Numbered from the stretch's first letter, positions 45,987 to 55,178 are shown. The stretch is 64,000 nt of DNA from DASPKM01 sp963817075 (GCA_963817075.1 CAWFMT010000005.1:966807-1030806), one strand, 5' to 3'. Numbers and translations: made by a program. Notes: generated by a model not told the origin, from the letters alone.

Positions 45987-46864
45987 TGGCTTTCAATCTT
46001 GCAAGCTTTAAGACACGAACACTTACCGCAGTGGTATTTGTCATTGTGATGCTTGCAGGCCTACTATGGAATCATTGGAGCTTTTTAATCCTGTTTACAA
46101 TTGTGCATGTTGGTTGCTGGCTGGAATATCAGAAACTAATTGGACTGATCGATAAGGACTATGCCGTGATAACACCCTTCCACAAGTATGGTGTTATCGT
46201 GGCAGGCTGGTGCCTGATGCTTTATTTTACCAACGATGCTTATTTGCTTTTCGGAATACGACTTCATGCAATAGGCTGGTGGATGGGACTTATATTTATT
46301 TTTATTCTTCCAATTATTGAATTGCTTTTTGCACCCAGAATTCAGCCAAAAAATATTGCTTATTCTGCTGCGGGGCTTGTTTACATCTCGCTTCCATTAG
46401 CCCTATTAATTGATCTGCGGGGACAATGGCTAGGAAATACCGGACTGGGAAATGGATGGTCAGACCTTGGATGGGTGTTGCCAATGACAATTATCTTATC
46501 ACTTTGGGTGAATGATACAATGGCCTATATCGTGGGGTCCTTAATTGGCAAAACACCTTTTTCAAAAATTTCACCGAAGAAAACCTGGGAAGGAACTATC
46601 GGTGGAGCGATTTTATGCGTTGCAGTTTTAGGGTTAGCAGCCTGGGCCTTAAACCTCGATTATATCCAGGTACTAATTATCGCATCAATAACGGCAGTTG
46701 CGGGTACCGCAGGAGATCTCTTTGAATCAAAACTCAAGAGGCTCGCGAATGTCAAAGACAGTGGTCATATTATGCCCGGACATGGAGGGTTTCTTGACAG
46801 ATTTGATTCCCTGTTGTTCGCTGTTCCTTTTGTTTGGTCATACATAGCGCTGGTAGAAGGGTAG
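45986..46864 (+). CDS. cdsA: Phosphatidate cytidylyltransferase
   Basis: Makes CDP-diacylglycerol from phosphatidate and CTP, the branch point to phosphatidylserine/ethanolamine and anionic lipids. The 292-residue protein has about eight membrane segments and the signature SPKKTWEGTIGG plus DLFESKLKR and KDSGHIMPGHGGFLDRFDS in the C-terminus. It overlaps the CPBP gene by one base. An IS3 element now separates it from psd, two steps down the same pathway. Confidence 0.94.
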   Translation: MAFNLASFKTRTLTAVVFVIVMLAGLLWNHWSFLILFTIVHVGCWLEYQKLIGLIDKDYAVITPFHKYGVIVAGWCLMLYFTNDAYLLFGIRLHAIGWWMGLIFIFILPIIELLFAPRIQPKNIAYSAAGLVYISLPLALLIDLRGQWLGNTGLGNGWSDLGWVLPMTIILSLWVNDTMAYIVGSLIGKTPFSKISPKKTWEGTIGGAILCVAVLGLAAWALNLDYIQVLIIASITAVAGTAGDLFESKLKRLANVKDSGHIMPGHGGFLDRFDSLLFAVPFVWSYIALVEG

Positions 46865-46957
46865 AATGGGAGAATGATCGGATTATTGCAACTTCTATAA
46901 CTTCTGTGTCACGTCCTGAAAAAAGTTGACAGTTCATTGAATGATTTTTATTATGCA

Positions 46958-47815
46958 TCAGCAGTAAGACGTCGACGGCTCTTCCTTAGAGCCAGGCGAT
47001 CGGCTTACTGCGGTGGTTCTTTGGTGGACGGCTGATGGTATTTGTAGCTGTAAACTCCAATGTGGTCGTTGTTCATTATAACTTTTTATTCCCTCCCTGG
47101 CTGCTTTCGTAGCTTGCCGAAGGTCATCATAGGTTTCATCCAATCCATACTCTTGCTTTAATATTCCATTGACCCTTTCAGCCATGGCGTTTTCATAACA
47201 ATTACCTGCTTGTGCCATGCTGATTTGAATGTTTCGCGACTTTAACCGCTTTACATATGCATGCGAGCAGTATTGAAACCCCCGGTCTGAATGATGGATC
47301 AATCCGGTGCAGTCTGGACATTGCCGCATTGCCTTGCCCAAGGCCTTGATGGCTCCTTGTATACCAAGATTATCTGTCAGCTCCCAGCCCACAATCTTGC
47401 GACTGTGACCATCAGTGATCAAAAACAAATATCCAAACCCGCTGCTGATCCTTACATACGTGATATCGCAAACCCATACCTGGTGCGGTTGGCTCGACTT
47501 GAATGTCAGTAGCTGGTTGGTATACTTGTGAAACCGGTGATGCGATTGGGTTGTTACTGCATACTTTCTCCTGCGTTTTACCAATAGCTCCCTTCGACCT
47601 AATAAATCAAAGAACTTATCACGACCTATTGCAGCATCCATTAAATGGATCCGATCGGCCAGCAGACTATACAACTTCCTTGTCCCCATCTTCTTGTTGC
47701 TCCTGCGTATTACCTGTACCATTTCTATGATCAGTTCCTCTTGAACCAAACCTCGTTGTCTTACAACCAAATGCTTGTAATATGCCTGGCGGCTGATGCC
47801 AAAAAATTTACACAA
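46958..47815 (-). CDS. IS3-family transposase OrfB (DDE integrase)
   Basis: Retroviral-integrase-like catalytic part: HTH_21-like N-terminus (YKHLVVRQ..., GTRKLYSLL), then DDE residues in VCDITYV, HHSDRGFQY and NAMAERVNG, with an IS3-type end (YNEQRPHWSLQLQIPS). As an ORF from its own ATG it has 285 residues, but the coding frame is open upstream to the slippery site at 47867-47875, so the working product is an OrfAB fusion with an EKYAVIGLC-type linker. Confidence 0.92.
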   Translation of the reverse strand: MCKFFGISRQAYYKHLVVRQRGLVQEELIIEMVQVIRRSNKKMGTRKLYSLLADRIHLMDAAIGRDKFFDLLGRRELLVKRRRKYAVTTQSHHRFHKYTNQLLTFKSSQPHQVWVCDITYVRISSGFGYLFLITDGHSRKIVGWELTDNLGIQGAIKALGKAMRQCPDCTGLIHHSDRGFQYCSHAYVKRLKSRNIQISMAQAGNCYENAMAERVNGILKQEYGLDETYDDLRQATKAAREGIKSYNEQRPHWSLQLQIPSAVHQRTTAVSRSPGSKEEPSTSYC

Positions 47816-47820
47816 TCCAA

Positions 47821-48210
47821 TTACTGCGTACTTTTCTCTGAGTCTGGTGATGCTGCATCCCCAAAACTTTTTTTTAAATCTGTCTTGTATGCCTTGTTGG
47901 CTTCATCAATTACTGTTTCCAAACACTTTTGAGCTAGTATCGAATCGGCCAAGGCAAGTTTTAATTTGCGGATCTCCGCTTCCATCTTTTTTAACTGGTC
48001 CTTTTCTTCCATAGTCTCTATCCGAATGATTTTACCTATCAAATCAGATTTGCCAAACTTACGCATCCAGCGCTGAATCGTATCCTCCCCTTTAATCCCA
48101 TAACGACGTTTGACCAAGGCTACTGATAATCCTTCCTGCTCTATCTCTCTAATTACCTTTTGCTTAAAGCTAATGCTGTACCGAATCACCGAATTGACAT
48201 CTCTTGACAT
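47821..48210 (-). CDS. IS3-family OrfA (helix-turn-helix regulator)
   Basis: A 129-residue protein with a helix-turn-helix (SFKQKVIREIEQEGLSVALVKR in part, then TIQRWMRKFG) that should bind the element's ends, and a leucine-zipper-like coiled coil (KMEAEIRKLKLALADS). The C-terminal 20 residues after the slippery run are off the OrfB frame. Confidence 0.9.
   Translation of the reverse strand: MSRDVNSVIRYSISFKQKVIREIEQEGLSVALVKRRYGIKGEDTIQRWMRKFGKSDLIGKIIRIETMEEKDQLKKMEAEIRKLKLALADSILAQKCLETVIDEANKAYKTDLKKSFGDAASPDSEKSTQ
47867..47875 (-). promoter_or_regulatory. Programmed -1 frameshift site of the IS3 element
   Basis: On the minus strand AAAAAAAAG is read in OrfA as TTA AAA AAA AGT. Slipping back one base gives AAA AAG TTT TGG and enters the OrfB frame without a stop, producing the fused transposase. 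Confidence 0.85.
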
Positions 48211-48261
48211 GTTTATCCCTTTTTAGATTGAGTAATACTGTCAACCTATAGCAGGACAAGA

Positions 48262-48300
48262 CACTGACTTCTGACTTCGGACCTCCGACCTCGCACTTCC
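48262..48300. repeat. Dispersed ACTTC-type repeat beside the IS
   Basis: TGACTTCTGACTTCGGACC TCCGACCTCGCACTTCC is a further copy of the family at 6121-6203; the IS appears to have landed at its edge. Confidence 0.5.
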
Positions 48301-48337
48301 ATTCGTTTCAATTAATTTCGCAGGTTAAGATTCATAC

Positions 48338-48994
48338 ATGACTATACACAAAGAAGGATTCAAAACAATTGTGGTCACTGGACTGTTTTTCCTTGTGCTC
48401 AACCTGGTATCATTCTGGTGGTTAAGTGGAAGATATCCAATCGTATCGCTGATCATTTTCATTATTTCATTAGGTCTATTCTTATTCATCATTTCATTTT
48501 TCCGTGTACCAAAACGAAATTTGGTAAGTGGAGAGAATTATGTGATTGCCCCTGCAGATGGGAAAGTTGTAGTGATTGAAGAAGTTGTGGATGAGGAGTA
48601 TTTCAAGGACAAGCGACTCCAGATATCGATTTTCATGAGCCCAGCCAATGTGCATCAGAACCGAAGTCCAGTGAGTGGAGAAGTTGTATACAGCACTTAT
48701 CACAAAGGGAAGTACCTGGTGGCCTGGCATCCAAAATCGTCAACTGAAAACGAAAGACATTCTGTTGTAATCAAAAATAAAAAAGGTGAGTTCCTTGTAA
48801 AACAGATTGCAGGTGCGGTTGCTAAAAGGATCATTAATTACTTACAAAAAGGACAGATAATTGAACAATCTGCTGAAATGGGGTTTATAAAGTTCGGGAG
48901 CAGAGTGGATCTACTCCTGCCAATAGATGCAAAAATCCTGGTGAAGCTGAACCAGGTTGTTAAGGGTGGCGTTACTGTTATAGGTGAAGTTTAA
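48338..48994 (+). CDS. psd: Phosphatidylserine decarboxylase, short type
   Basis: Makes phosphatidylethanolamine. The 218-residue proenzyme has two N-terminal membrane segments, ADGKVV, IFMSPANVHQNRSP and the autocleavage site at Gly187-Ser188 in KFGSRVD, where the pyruvoyl group forms. A TAATTTCG box at 48313-48320 is a weak -7 candidate. In other Bacteroidota cdsA and psd are commonly adjacent; here the IS lies between them. Confidence 0.92.
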   Translation: MTIHKEGFKTIVVTGLFFLVLNLVSFWWLSGRYPIVSLIIFIISLGLFLFIISFFRVPKRNLVSGENYVIAPADGKVVVIEEVVDEEYFKDKRLQISIFMSPANVHQNRSPVSGEVVYSTYHKGKYLVAWHPKSSTENERHSVVIKNKKGEFLVKQIAGAVAKRIINYLQKGQIIEQSAEMGFIKFGSRVDLLLPIDAKILVKLNQVVKGGVTVIGEV

Positions 48995-49008
48995 AATCAA
49001 GAAATTTT

Positions 49009-49085
49009 ACCGCAAAGAAACGAGGGCGCGAAGGAACGCCAAGGAGACTTTGCGAAACCTGGCGTCCTGGCGTCTTTGCAGTTAA
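49009..49085. repeat. Dispersed ACCGCAAAG...TTTGCAGTTAA repeat, copy 5
   Basis: ACCGCAAAGAAACGAGGGCG ... CTGGCGTCTTTGCAGTTAAAT: two arms in opposite orientation, so this copy forms an imperfect hairpin between convergent psd and the HAD gene. Confidence 0.65.
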
Positions 49086-49088
49086 ATC

Positions 49089-49787
49089 TTAAAAAATCGC
49101 TTCCAGCTCTTTTAAGGAATGAACAATATAAGTTGGCTGGATGTTGCAATCAATGCATCCGTGGTTGACGAAGATCTGATCTATTCCCGCATTCATCGCT
49201 CCCTGGATATCAACCTCAAGGCTGTCACCAATCATAATACATTCGTTTGCAAAACAGCCCGCCTTTGCAAGTGCGTAATCAAAAATTTCCTTGTGTGGCT
49301 TGAGGCTATTACTGCTCTCAGAGGTAATCACTTCCCGGAAATATTTGTCAAGACCTGAATACCTCAGTTTACTATGTTGTGTTTTCTCAAATCCATTAGT
49401 GATGAGATGCAATTGATAACCCTTTTTCGTAAGGTATTCGAGGATCTCGAAGGTATGAGGGAATACATGAGTTCGGGTGGGAAGCAGATCAAGGAATTGA
49501 TTGCTCATTTCCTGTGCGAGTACAGTATCTCCTATCTTAAAATCAAGGAGTGTATGCCACATTCTTTTAATTCTTAACTCATCTACCTTAATAAATCCAT
49601 TCCTATATCGCTCCCACAGCTTTTCATTATGTGCAAGATAATTTGTGTGGAAGAGGTCAAAGTCGTGAACACCTCTTTGTTTCAATTCCAGCTTGGTATA
49701 CAACTCCTCAAGAGTCTGTCTTGAATTGAGATCAAAATCCCAGATCGTATGGTCAAGATCAAAAAAGAGGTGTGAGTAGGTTTTCAT
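49089..49787 (-). CDS. HAD-superfamily phosphatase, YjjG-like
   Basis: A 232-residue hydrolase: motif I FDLDHTIWD (nucleophile Asp), motif II ITNGF, Lys in SLKPHKEIFDYAL, motif IV MIGDSLEVDIQGA. The YjjG group dephosphorylates noncanonical pyrimidine nucleotides. Start at Met4 of the open frame (49787) fits the family better than 49796. Confidence 0.87.
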   Translation of the reverse strand: MKTYSHLFFDLDHTIWDFDLNSRQTLEELYTKLELKQRGVHDFDLFHTNYLAHNEKLWERYRNGFIKVDELRIKRMWHTLLDFKIGDTVLAQEMSNQFLDLLPTRTHVFPHTFEILEYLTKKGYQLHLITNGFEKTQHSKLRYSGLDKYFREVITSESSNSLKPHKEIFDYALAKAGCFANECIMIGDSLEVDIQGAMNAGIDQIFVNHGCIDCNIQPTYIVHSLKELEAIF

Positions 49788-49934
49788 ATAAGTCATACAA
49801 AATTATTCTGTCTGCACGGATATTTCGGGGTTTTTGTGAATCTTACCAATTAATCTCCTTCAGACAGCTGATTAAAGAAACAATTACTTTTATAAGAGGT
49901 TAGGTTAAGAATTAATTCGTTATAAATTTTCTGA

Positions 49935-50636
49935 ATGAATGTAATTATTACTGGAGCTTCACGAGGGTTGGGCAAGGCAATAGCAGAAAGATTCGCAAAG
50001 GCGGGATATGATCTGTATCTCTCCTCAAGAAATGATAAGGCCTTACAGGAGGCGGTCAATAGTTTGCGAAGCACCTATCCAAAGATTAAAATCGAAAGCA
50101 AGGCAGCCGATCTTTCAATCAGGTCAGAAATACAATCCCTGGCAGAATGGCTTCAGGCTTTCAAAGTTGAAATTGATGTACTGGTGAACAATGCTGGAAA
50201 TTTTATTCCGGGAGGCGTGCATAATGAACCAGAGGGAGCTTTGGAGGAAATGATAGGAGTGAATCTGTATTCAGCCTATCACCTAACCAGGCACCTGCTT
50301 CCAACAATGATGAAGAGGAAGTCGGGACATATATTTAATCTTTGTTCCATCGCTTCTCTAAAAGCTTACGAAAATGGAGGAGCCTACAGTATCAGCAAGT
50401 TTGCTCTTCTTGGGTTTACAAGGAACCTGAGAGAAGAAATGAAATCGTACAATATCAAAGTGACAGCAATCATTCCAGGTGCTGCATATACAGATTCCTG
50501 GTCAGGATCAAACATTGACCCTCAAAGAATCATGGAAGCGGGTGATATAGCGGAAATCGTGTTTACTGCTTCTCAACTTTCCCCCCAGGCATGCCTGGAA
50601 GAGGTCATATTACGACCCCAACTAGGTGATCTTTAG
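49935..50636 (+). CDS. Short-chain dehydrogenase/reductase
   Basis: A 233-residue Rossmann enzyme with TGASRGLGKAIA (5-16), NNAG, Ser in LCSIAS, YSISK (Tyr-x3-Lys) and IIPGAAYTDS. Close to FabG-like 3-oxoacyl-ACP reductases, but single SDRs cannot be assigned a substrate safely. Alone between a convergent HAD gene and BatD. Confidence 0.87.
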   Translation: MNVIITGASRGLGKAIAERFAKAGYDLYLSSRNDKALQEAVNSLRSTYPKIKIESKAADLSIRSEIQSLAEWLQAFKVEIDVLVNNAGNFIPGGVHNEPEGALEEMIGVNLYSAYHLTRHLLPTMMKRKSGHIFNLCSIASLKAYENGGAYSISKFALLGFTRNLREEMKSYNIKVTAIIPGAAYTDSWSGSNIDPQRIMEAGDIAEIVFTASQLSPQACLEEVILRPQLGDL

Positions 50637-50726
50637 CGAAGTTTAACCCTTCAAAGATCAGATTGCCGTCTGTAATATTTAGACTTTATTACAATTGATG
50701 TCTGTTCAAAGGCCCAATCCTTAATT

Positions 50727-50734
50727 TAAATTTG
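50727..50734 (+). promoter_or_regulatory. Putative -7 element for batD
   Basis: TAAATTTG, 27 bases before ATG 50762; no exact -33 TTG. Confidence 0.35.
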
Positions 50735-50761
50735 TTGTTCGTCCTATATTGATTGAACCGA

Positions 50762-52570
50762 ATGTTTAAGAAAATCATATTTGTTTGCGCGGCACTTGTG
50801 ATGAATAGCCAAATTTTTGCACAAGTGAAATTTTACACTCTCCTGGATAAAAACCTGGTGGGTCGTGAGCAGGCGGTTCAGCTTACCTATGTAATTGAGA
50901 ATGCAGGCTCTGTAGAAAAATTTGAGCCTCCCGCATTTCCGAATTTTTTGTTGCTTCAAGGCCCGGTAGAATCATCAGGTATGACTGTAGTGAACGGGAA
51001 TATGAGTCAGTATACATCTCTTCTTTTTCTTTTACAGCCAAAGACAACGGGCAGGATCGCCATTTCAGGAGCCAAGGCCCAGATCAATGGGAAAACTATG
51101 CGTTCAAATAAAGTTTTCCTGGATGTTCAATTGAAAAATGTTCCAAATCGAACTAACCCATCTACAGGACTTAATCTGAATCTTCCTACAGAAGCCCGGA
51201 ACGTAGAAAGAGAATTTTATCTGAGGCCGGGGGAAGATGCAACAGAGAAAATCAAGAAAAATTTATTCGTAAAGGCAGAAGTGAATAAGAATACCTGCTT
51301 TGTAAATGAACCTATTGTCGCCACCTATAAACTCTATTCAAGACTTCGCTCAGAATCCAGAGTGATAAAACGTCCTTCATATAACGGTTTCAGCGTTTAT
51401 GACATGATTGAACCCGATGGGAGTACAACTACAACTGAAACTGTTGATGGCAAAACTTATAACGTTCATATTATTCGTCAATCCCAACTATTTCCATTGC
51501 AGGCAGGAACATTTACCCTGGATCCAGTGGAGGTTGAAAACTCCGTTAGATTCTTAAGAGCTCCTGTTGATTCAGATCCGGATCCATTTGATGATTATTT
51601 CAATTCAAATCTTGAAACAATTGAGCAAAATATAACTCTTGCCAGTAAGCCAATTACTATTACTGTAGAACCCCTGCCTGCAGAAAAGCAACCTCCAGGT
51701 TTTGACGGAGCTGTGGGAAATTTCACCATGGAAGCAATTATTACGTCGGATTCTCTACGTCAGGGTGAAGCTGCGGTTCTACAGATCAAAATAAAAGGGA
51801 AGGGCAATCTTCCCATCATTAATGCCCCTCAGATAAATTGGCCTCAGGATATAGAAGCTTTTGATCCTACCACTGAAGAAGAAATCAACAGGCACACAAT
51901 TCCAATCAGCGGTGAGAAGATTTTCAAATATTCATTTACACCAAAAAAGTCCGGACCTATTGAGATCGACCCGATTCTGTTCTCTTTCTTCGACCCATCT
52001 TCCAAAACCTATAAAACAGATAGCAGTAATAGCCTACTCCTTCAGGTAAAAGCTGGAGCATCAACAGGAAAGAGCGCAATTTCTGAAACGCAGAAAAAAT
52101 CAGGATCCGGGGTGATTTTTAATTCCACTGTCTTATTGTCAATTTTCGGGTTGGTGGTTGCTGCATTGATTGCGTTATGGATCGTGGGTAGAAAGTCCAG
52201 CAAAAAACGAGAACAATCAGTGCGAAAGGAAGACAAGGAAATCAGTCAGCCGCAAATTCCTATTGATCCTTTGAAACCTGCGAAGGAATTGTTAGCTGCA
52301 GGAAATGTGACAAATTTCCTGAAAGAGATCGAAAGAGTTATTTGGCAGGAATCTGGAAAAAAATTGGGACTTCCATCTACCTTAATGAATCAATCCCGGG
52401 TCATGAATGAATTCAAACAGAGGCAATCTCCTGTTGCTGCGGATTTGTTTTGCGCTCTTGTTAATGATTGCGAGTCCAACCTCTATATACCCGGACAGAA
52501 CGCGGAAAATTTGCAGGATACTCTAAATAAGGCTGAACAGTTCATGGAAGAACTGGAAAAGCTAAAATGA
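50762..52570 (+). CDS. batD: BatD-like protein
   Basis: A 602-residue protein with a signal peptide (ending QIFAQ), repeated Ig-like beta domains (KFYTLLDKNLVGREQAVQL, NTCFVNEPIVATYKLYS, ALQIKIKGKGNLP-like block), a transmembrane helix near 456-475 (VLLSIFGLVVAALIALWIV in part) and a cytoplasmic helical tail. Bat proteins in Bacteroidota sit in an envelope-associated operon with MoxR and VWA proteins linked to stress tolerance; here batD stands alone. I start at ATG 50762, not the upstream TTG. Confidence 0.82.
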   Translation: MFKKIIFVCAALVMNSQIFAQVKFYTLLDKNLVGREQAVQLTYVIENAGSVEKFEPPAFPNFLLLQGPVESSGMTVVNGNMSQYTSLLFLLQPKTTGRIAISGAKAQINGKTMRSNKVFLDVQLKNVPNRTNPSTGLNLNLPTEARNVEREFYLRPGEDATEKIKKNLFVKAEVNKNTCFVNEPIVATYKLYSRLRSESRVIKRPSYNGFSVYDMIEPDGSTTTTETVDGKTYNVHIIRQSQLFPLQAGTFTLDPVEVENSVRFLRAPVDSDPDPFDDYFNSNLETIEQNITLASKPITITVEPLPAEKQPPGFDGAVGNFTMEAIITSDSLRQGEAAVLQIKIKGKGNLPIINAPQINWPQDIEAFDPTTEEEINRHTIPISGEKIFKYSFTPKKSGPIEIDPILFSFFDPSSKTYKTDSSNSLLLQVKAGASTGKSAISETQKKSGSGVIFNSTVLLSIFGLVVAALIALWIVGRKSSKKREQSVRKEDKEISQPQIPIDPLKPAKELLAAGNVTNFLKEIERVIWQESGKKLGLPSTLMNQSRVMNEFKQRQSPVAADLFCALVNDCESNLYIPGQNAENLQDTLNKAEQFMEELEKLK

Positions 52571-52572
52571 TT

Positions 52573-53139
52573 TTATTTAAACCAATCCTTAATTCGTTTA
52601 TCATTGATCAAGACATCTCTGATAACTGCATCTCCTCTGTAAACATGCACAATTGCATAAGTCTTCTGAACTGTGTCCCGAATGGCATTGTTATATAGGC
52701 TATCAGCTTTCGGAGCATTGTATTCATCCATATAAAACTCCTCAAATGGGTAACGGATGATAAGTTTTCTTCCATTTCCTTCTAAAATACTTGAGGTGAC
52801 GTAATAAACTTTCGCTTGGATATAATTATTCCCCTCTGGCTTCGACCTAGTTACATTTTTGACCATTGCGAATCCTTTGCTATCCTCAGTTATCTCAACA
52901 AAAATATTTTCGTACGAAGTAAAATCTGCTTTTGGCGAAATAAGAAAACTATCGGAACGAAAACTCAGGCTGATATATTTTCCCCTGATAGGATCGGATG
53001 GATCAACAGGTTCTGTCTCAAATTTAAAGGCCTTGCCTTTTCTTACAGTCCTGTCTTTTTCCCAAACAGTTTTAGCAGGCACGAACCATTGTACGAGCAC
53101 AAGCAACAAAAATGCTGGTAGAATAAATTTCTTCATCAT
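52573..53139 (-). CDS. GDYXXLXY domain protein
   Basis: A 188-residue protein with a single N-terminal anchor or signal (MKKFILPAFLLLVLVQWF), then a beta-rich extracytoplasmic domain with PIRGKYISLSF, IRYPFEEFYMDE and VHVYRGDAVIRDVLIN, the pattern of the GDYXXLXY family (here GKYISL). It overlaps the upstream DUF2157 gene by 4 bases. This pair is a recurrent unit in Bacteroidota with no known job. Confidence 0.8.
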   Translation of the reverse strand: MMKKFILPAFLLLVLVQWFVPAKTVWEKDRTVRKGKAFKFETEPVDPSDPIRGKYISLSFRSDSFLISPKADFTSYENIFVEITEDSKGFAMVKNVTRSKPEGNNYIQAKVYYVTSSILEGNGRKLIIRYPFEEFYMDEYNAPKADSLYNNAIRDTVQKTYAIVHVYRGDAVIRDVLINDKRIKDWFK

Positions 53140-54443
53140 TTCTTTTGAACTAACATGGCTTTACGCCTTTTGATCAACATGAAATTTCCTGCGAAAAAAC
53201 CAACACCTGCAATAAGAAAGATCAAACCCCGCCATACGAACGGTATTGAATCATCAAAAAAGCGAAGTATTGCAAGTGCGGAAATGATCAATAATCCAAG
53301 GTTCAAAATTGGAAGGCTGTTCCTGGAACTGCCTTTTCTTATGAAATAAAGCGCAAGCACCAACAGCCAAATATTGAGCATCAGTACTCCTCCCCTGGGC
53401 GAGGTTGCGAAAAACAAGAGCGCAAGAATAAAAACAATGAATGATAAACCCATTGGATCAATCTTATTCAAACCTTCTTGCTGTTGATTTCTGCCAAAAA
53501 TTATAGCCGTAATAATGATAAGCAGGCCTGAGAGGTATGAGAAGAATGAATTCAATGGAAATTTTAGTCCTAGTTCCTCACGAGCCATTTCCCAAACGGG
53601 TTCATAACTCCAAAGAAGAAGTATAAATAAAATTCCAACCACACCAATTATATAAAATGGATTTGCAAGGAGCCGATATCTGGAAAATGAACGGTTTGTT
53701 CCAATAAGGTAGAATAGGCAGGACAAGACTAGATGAGTTACAAAAACCCATAGTATATTATCACCATTTTTAACGAAAGCCCCAAGGCTACAGAACAAGG
53801 AAATTGCCAGCAACCAATTATAGGTATGATAAAAATTGCTTTTCAACGGGTTTCTTGATAGGTTGATATACGAAGGCAGAATTAAGATCAGGATCACGAA
53901 ATACCAATATGGCAGACTTGTTCCTGTTGTAAAATAATTGGTGGATACGGCATACCATGTAGCGATTCCAATGGCTAAAAGTCCGGTTACATAAGAAGGC
54001 AAAATATAGATAAGTGGCAGACCTAAAAGCGTCCAGGTTAACAGGAGGTCACTTAAGTCGCCGCTTATGTGATAGATCTGACTGATCAGCGCAAGGCATG
54101 CACCTACCCCAAAAAAAAGGATGATGCCGCTACTTTCCTTCCACGCCAGATCATGACTCCTTTTTCTAATTGTATAATAACAAAAACCCTGACCTATCGC
54201 CAGAGGTAGAAATGCGAGTATGGTTTTGATCAGTGGACTTAAATCGTCCCAATTGTGAGCAACCAATAAAATAATACCGAGGCTTACGAGCAAGGCACCC
54301 AAAATACTTAATACAACAGTAAACCGGTTGGTGGTGCCTAACTGCTTTTTATTATAGTAAGATTCAATTCGTGTGGCGGTTTCCCCCGTAATGATTCCCG
54401 CCTCTATCAATTCTTCCAGGTCCTTGAGAATGGGGTTCTGCAT
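53136..54443 (-). CDS. DUF2157/DUF4401-type polytopic membrane protein
   Basis: A 435-residue protein: soluble N-terminus (1-40, DLEELIEAGIIT as in DUF2157), then about twelve hydrophobic segments. Includes GVGACLALISQIYHISGDLSDLL, cut short here, which is the DUF2157 core, and a DUF4401-like C-terminal half. Function unknown. Translationally coupled to the GDYXXLXY gene. Confidence 0.82.
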   Translation of the reverse strand: MQNPILKDLEELIEAGIITGETATRIESYYNKKQLGTTNRFTVVLSILGALLVSLGIILLVAHNWDDLSPLIKTILAFLPLAIGQGFCYYTIRKRSHDLAWKESSGIILFFGVGACLALISQIYHISGDLSDLLLTWTLLGLPLIYILPSYVTGLLAIGIATWYAVSTNYFTTGTSLPYWYFVILILILPSYINLSRNPLKSNFYHTYNWLLAISLFCSLGAFVKNGDNILWVFVTHLVLSCLFYLIGTNRSFSRYRLLANPFYIIGVVGILFILLLWSYEPVWEMAREELGLKFPLNSFFSYLSGLLIIITAIIFGRNQQQEGLNKIDPMGLSFIVFILALLFFATSPRGGVLMLNIWLLVLALYFIRKGSSRNSLPILNLGLLIISALAILRFFDDSIPFVWRGLIFLIAGVGFFAGNFMLIKRRKAMLVQKK

Positions 54444-54470
54444 CGGAGTAGTTCAGTCCTAATGTAACAA

Positions 54471-55175
54471 TTATTCAGTATACTTATAACCTACGCCCCT
54501 CACAGAATGAAAGTATCGGGGATTACGGCTGTCGTCTTCAAAATATTTCCTGAAGTTCAGAATGAAATTATCAATTGTTCGGGTTGTGGGATAAACATTG
54601 TAGCCCCAGACAGCCTGGAGGATCTTTTCTCTTGGGACTACTTCATTCTTATTTTCAATAAGTAATTTGAGCAACATGGATTCTTTCTTGCTTAACTGAA
54701 CTTTTTCACCATTCTTGGTCATGGCCTCCTGCGCATTAAAATCTATGGTGTTATTTCCGAAGCTGTAGGTATCACCTATTGAATCCCGGTCGAGCATTTT
54801 TTTATTCTTCTCGATCAGTTTTTGTACCCTTAGTAAAAGTTCTTCGAGGTTGAATGGTTTGGACAGGTAATCATCCGCCCCCTTTTTCAAACCAAGGACT
54901 CTATCAGCGCTTGCATTCTTGGCGCTCAGGATCAGGATAGGAACCTTGTTGTTATGCACCCGAATAGTTTCAATCACAGTGATGCCATCCATTTCAGGCA
55001 ACATCACATCCAGGATGATAAGATCAAAATATTCCTGTTCAACTGCTTTCAACGCCTGGGGTCCATCATAGGCAGAGGATATACCATATCCTTCCAGCTC
55101 AAGATTCAACTTAAGGGCTTCATGTAAATTATCCTCGTCCTCTACCAATAAAATGGAAGCTTTTTTCTCCGCCAT
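54471..55175 (-). CDS. OmpR-family response regulator
   Basis: A 234-residue regulator: receiver domain with phospho-acceptor Asp56 in LDVMLPEMDG and Lys in LSKPFN, and a winged-helix DNA-binding domain (about 130-232, ending VRGVGYKYTE). Likely partner of the kinase that ends 3 bases upstream. Resembles the RprXY pair of Bacteroidota. Confidence 0.93.
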   Translation of the reverse strand: MAEKKASILLVEDEDNLHEALKLNLELEGYGISSAYDGPQALKAVEQEYFDLIILDVMLPEMDGITVIETIRVHNNKVPILILSAKNASADRVLGLKKGADDYLSKPFNLEELLLRVQKLIEKNKKMLDRDSIGDTYSFGNNTIDFNAQEAMTKNGEKVQLSKKESMLLKLLIENKNEVVPREKILQAVWGYNVYPTTRTIDNFILNFRKYFEDDSRNPRYFHSVRGVGYKYTE

Positions 55176-55178
55176 CGG

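Larger units (their letters stand above)
46904..48266 (-). mobile_element. Complete IS3-family insertion sequence (~1.36 kb)
   Basis: The left end (CTGTGTCACGTCCTG, 46904 on) and the reverse complement of the right end (CAGTGTCTTGTCCTG) form imperfect inverted repeats, and both continue to a shared GTTGACAGT. Two overlapping frames on the minus strand encode OrfA and OrfB. ACTTC flanks both sides (46900-46904, 48267-48271), so a 4-5 bp target duplication is likely; the right flank is itself an ACTTC-type repeat, so this could be chance. Ends and genes look intact. Confidence 0.88.
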
